This document shows positions 62,218 through 64,000 of a stretch of DNA of 64,000 bases, piece by piece. The notes under the pieces were generated by a model. The model was not told the origin of the DNA, made no database searches, and saw only the letters and a list, made by a program, of their open reading frames with translations. The translations under genes were made by a program, and so were the position numbers. Position 1 is the first letter of the stretch. Every line of letters begins with the position of its first letter. This stretch comes from Chamaelirium japonicum (lineage: Eukaryota; Streptophyta; Magnoliopsida; Liliales; Melanthiaceae), in the NCBI GenBank assembly GCA_947650365.1, contig OX393557.1:372001-436000 (forward strand), read 5' to 3'.

Positions 62218-64000
62218 ATTCGTGCGAATGAATTAGAAAGGATCATACGGTTGAGTAAGAATGGATTGTACGAATGAAATAGAATAGATCGTACGAATGA
62301 ATTAGAATGGATCATGCTAATGAATTAGAATTGATCGTATGAATGAATTAGAATAGATTGTGCGAATGAATTAAAATGGATACATTCGTGCGAATGGATT
62401 AGAATAGATCATATGAATGAATTAGAATGGATCGTATGAATTAGAATGGATCGTATGAATGAATTAGAATGGATCGTATGAATGAAATAGAATGGATCGT
62501 ACGAATGAATTAGAATGGATCGTGCGAATGAATTAGAATGGATCGTGCGAATGAGTAAGAATGGATCGTACGAATGAAATAGAATGGATCGTATGAATGA
62601 ATTAGATTGGATCGTATTAATGAATTAGAATGGATCGTACGAATGAATTAGAATAGATCGTACGAATGAATTAGAATGGATACGAATGGATCGTATGAAT
62701 GAATTAGAATGGATCGTACGAATGTATTAGAATGGATCGTACGAATGAATTAGAATGGATTGAATTAGAATGAATCGTATGAATGAATTAGAATGAATCA
62801 TACCGTATGAATGAATTAGAATGGATCATATGAATGAATTAGAATGGATCGTATGAATGAATTAGAATGGATCATGCGAATGAATTAGAATGGATCGTAT
62901 GAATGAATTAGAATGGATCGTACGAATGAATTAGAATGGATCGTTCGAATGAATTAGAATGGATTGAATTAGAATGAATCGTACGAATGAATTAGAATGG
63001 ATCGTACGAATGAATTAGAATGGATCGTACGAATGAATTAGAATGGATTGAATTAGAATGAATCGTACGAATGAATTAGAATGAATCATACCGTACGAAT
63101 GAATTAGAATGGATCATACGAAGGAATTAGAATGGATCGAACGAATGAATTAGAATGGATCGAACGAATGAATTAGAATGGGTACATTCGTGCAAAAGAA
63201 TTAGAATGGATTGTATGAATGAATTAGAATGGATCGTGCGAATGAATTAGAATGGATCGTACGAATGAATTAGAATGGATACATTCGTGCGAAAGAATTA
63301 GAATAGATCGTATGAATGAATTAGAATGGATCGTATGAATGAAATAGAATGGATCGTAAGAATGAATTAGAATGGATCGTGCGAATGAATTAGAATGGAT
63401 CGTACGAATGAATTAGAATGGATCGTACGAATGAATTAGAATGGATCGTACGAATGAATTAGAATAGATTCAACGAATGAATTAGAATGGATACGAATGG
63501 ATCGTACGAATGAAATAGAATGGATCGTATGAATGAAATAGAATGGATCGTACGAATGAAATAGAATGGATCGTACGAATGAAATAGAATGGATCGTACG
63601 AATGAATTAGAATGGATTGAATTAGAATGAATCGTACGAATGAATTAGAATGGATCGTACGAATGAATTAGAATGGATTGAATTAGAATGGATCGTACGA
63701 TAAGAATGGATCGTACGAATGAAATAGAATAGATCGTACGGATAAATGAATTTGGATCGTACGAATGAATTAGAATGGATATATTCGTGCGAATGAATTA
63801 GAATAGATCGTATGAATGAATTAGATTGGATCGTATTAATGAATTAGAATGGATCGTGCGAATGAATTAGAATGGATCGTACGAATGAATTAGAATGGAT
63901 CGTACGAATGAATTAGAATGGATCGTGCGAATGAATTAGAATGGATCGTACGAATGAATTAGAATGGATCGTATGAATGAATTAGATTGGATCGTATTAA
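62218..64000 (+). repeat. Plus-orientation block of copy B, cut by the window end
   Basis: Counterpart of 27,406-29,209. It has one extra GTACG unit before GATTCAACG (63,468) and lacks the GAAGTAG unit and one GTACG unit near 63,600-63,680. It keeps CGATAAG / CGGATAAATGAATTTGG at about 63,697. Confidence 0.9.

Larger units (their letters stand above)
1..64000. repeat. 23-bp satellite DNA array filling the window
   Basis: Every line of the window can be read as copies of GAATGAATTA plus GAATGGATCGTAC, or of its complement. The unit has 9 A, 6 T, 6 G and 2 C, with GAATG twice at a 10-bp spacing. It contains the palindromes AATT, GATC, GTAC and TCGTACGA. A 28-bp form, ending GGATACATTCGTGC before the next GAATG, is scattered throughout. 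Common variants are GTGC or GTAT for GTAC, GAAATAG or GAAGTAG for GAATTAG, GAAGG for GAATG, GAGTAAG, and AATAGATTGTGC. I saw no unique DNA, transposon, gene or RNA. The family is not one I recognise. Being eukaryotic heterochromatin is inferred from size and purity, not shown. Confidence 0.97.
50040..64000 (+). repeat. Large segmental duplication, copy B (at least 13.96 kb, runs off the window)
   Basis: This is the direct partner of about 15,540-29,209. Relative to copy A it has 199 bp more near 56.05-56.25 kb, a 115-bp tandem duplication near 60.26-60.49 kb, one extra 23-bp unit near 63.44 kb, and two 23-bp units fewer near 63.6 kb. All differences fit whole repeat units (199 = 5 x 23 + 3 x 28). 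Substitution differences are about 1% in the stretches compared. The left edge falls just inside a minus block that starts at about 50,005. That is 30-60 bp after an orientation junction, so the duplication breakpoint and a strand switch nearly coincide. Confidence 0.95.

Noticed and set aside
1..64000. CRISPR-like array of short repeats
   Set aside because: There are no unique spacers. Repeats are directly adjacent, vary in sequence and change orientation.
1..64000. Telomeric repeat tract
   Set aside because: No runs of TTAGGG, TTAGG or TTTAGGG. TTAGG occurs only singly, in the variant GAATTAGGATGG.
1..64000. Human-type satellite II/III (GGAAT family)
   Set aside because: GAATG pentamers are present, but the 23-bp unit with GATCGTAC and AATTA is consistent throughout and unlike the 5-bp or 26-bp human families as I know them.
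1..64000. CENP-B box or other centromere protein site
   Set aside because: I saw no match to the conserved TTCG...CGGG core. TTCG alone, in CATTCGTACG, is not enough.
1..64000. Heat-shock elements, suggested by frequent GAA and TTC triplets
   Set aside because: The spacing does not fit alternating GAAnnTTCnnGAA. In CATTCGTACGAATG the triplets are 4 bp apart, and in GAATTCGAA they have no spacing.
1..64000. AATAAA polyadenylation signals in GAATAAATTAG units
   Set aside because: This is a one-base variant of GAATGAATTAG with no gene upstream, so it is a chance match.
1..64000. Inverted repeats as transposon ends
   Set aside because: Inverted pairs enclose only more satellite. There is no transposase frame, no target-site duplication and no constant element length.

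Overview
The whole 64 kb window is one satellite DNA array. I found no protein-coding gene, no tRNA or rRNA gene, no recognisable transposon and no stretch of unique sequence. The basic unit is 23 bp: GAATGAATTA joined to GAATGGATCGTAC. It is about 35% GC. Below, 'plus' means this unit reads on the given strand and 'minus' means its complement (CCATTCTAATTC...) reads there. A long, pure, multi-layered satellite of this kind suggests eukaryotic heterochromatin (pericentromeric, subtelomeric or sex-chromosome linked). I do not recognise the family and cannot name the organism. The GAATG pentamers resemble the simple GGAAT/CATTC-type satellites of animals, but the unit is different.

Layout: plus and minus blocks of about 50 bp to 3.7 kb alternate, with roughly 90 orientation switches. 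Beside the 23-bp unit there is a 28-bp form with a small inverted piece (GGATACATTCGTGCGAATG). There are recurrent variants: GAAATAG, GAAGGAATTAG, GAGTAAG, and GTGC or GTAT for GTAC. Runs of variants act as haplotypes. They show higher-order repeats of 253, about 461, 442 and about 458 bp, a 115-bp duplication, and many dispersed paralogous segments of 0.1-1.1 kb. The same haplotypes occur in both orientations. The clearest pair is a 543-bp inverted repeat (17,388-17,930 against 18,949-19,491) with about 10 differences.

At the largest scale, about 15,540-29,209 is repeated as about 50,040-64,000. The second copy runs off the window. The two copies differ by about 1% in three stretches I compared and by indels of 199, 115, 23, 23 and 23 bp, all explained by whole 23- or 28-bp units. 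The intervening 29.2-50.0 kb is the same satellite but a different mosaic, with shorter matches to both copies and to the first 15 kb.

How it seems to work (inference): the array grows by unequal exchange or slippage in whole units. It flips orientation at short strand-symmetric cores (TCGTACGA, CATTCGTACGAATG), and then re-amplifies segments that include the flip junctions. The two cytosines of the plus unit are both in CpG, and all four CpG-to-TpG/CpA decay products are common, which points to past cytosine methylation. The short open reading frames are by-products of the repeat, not genes.
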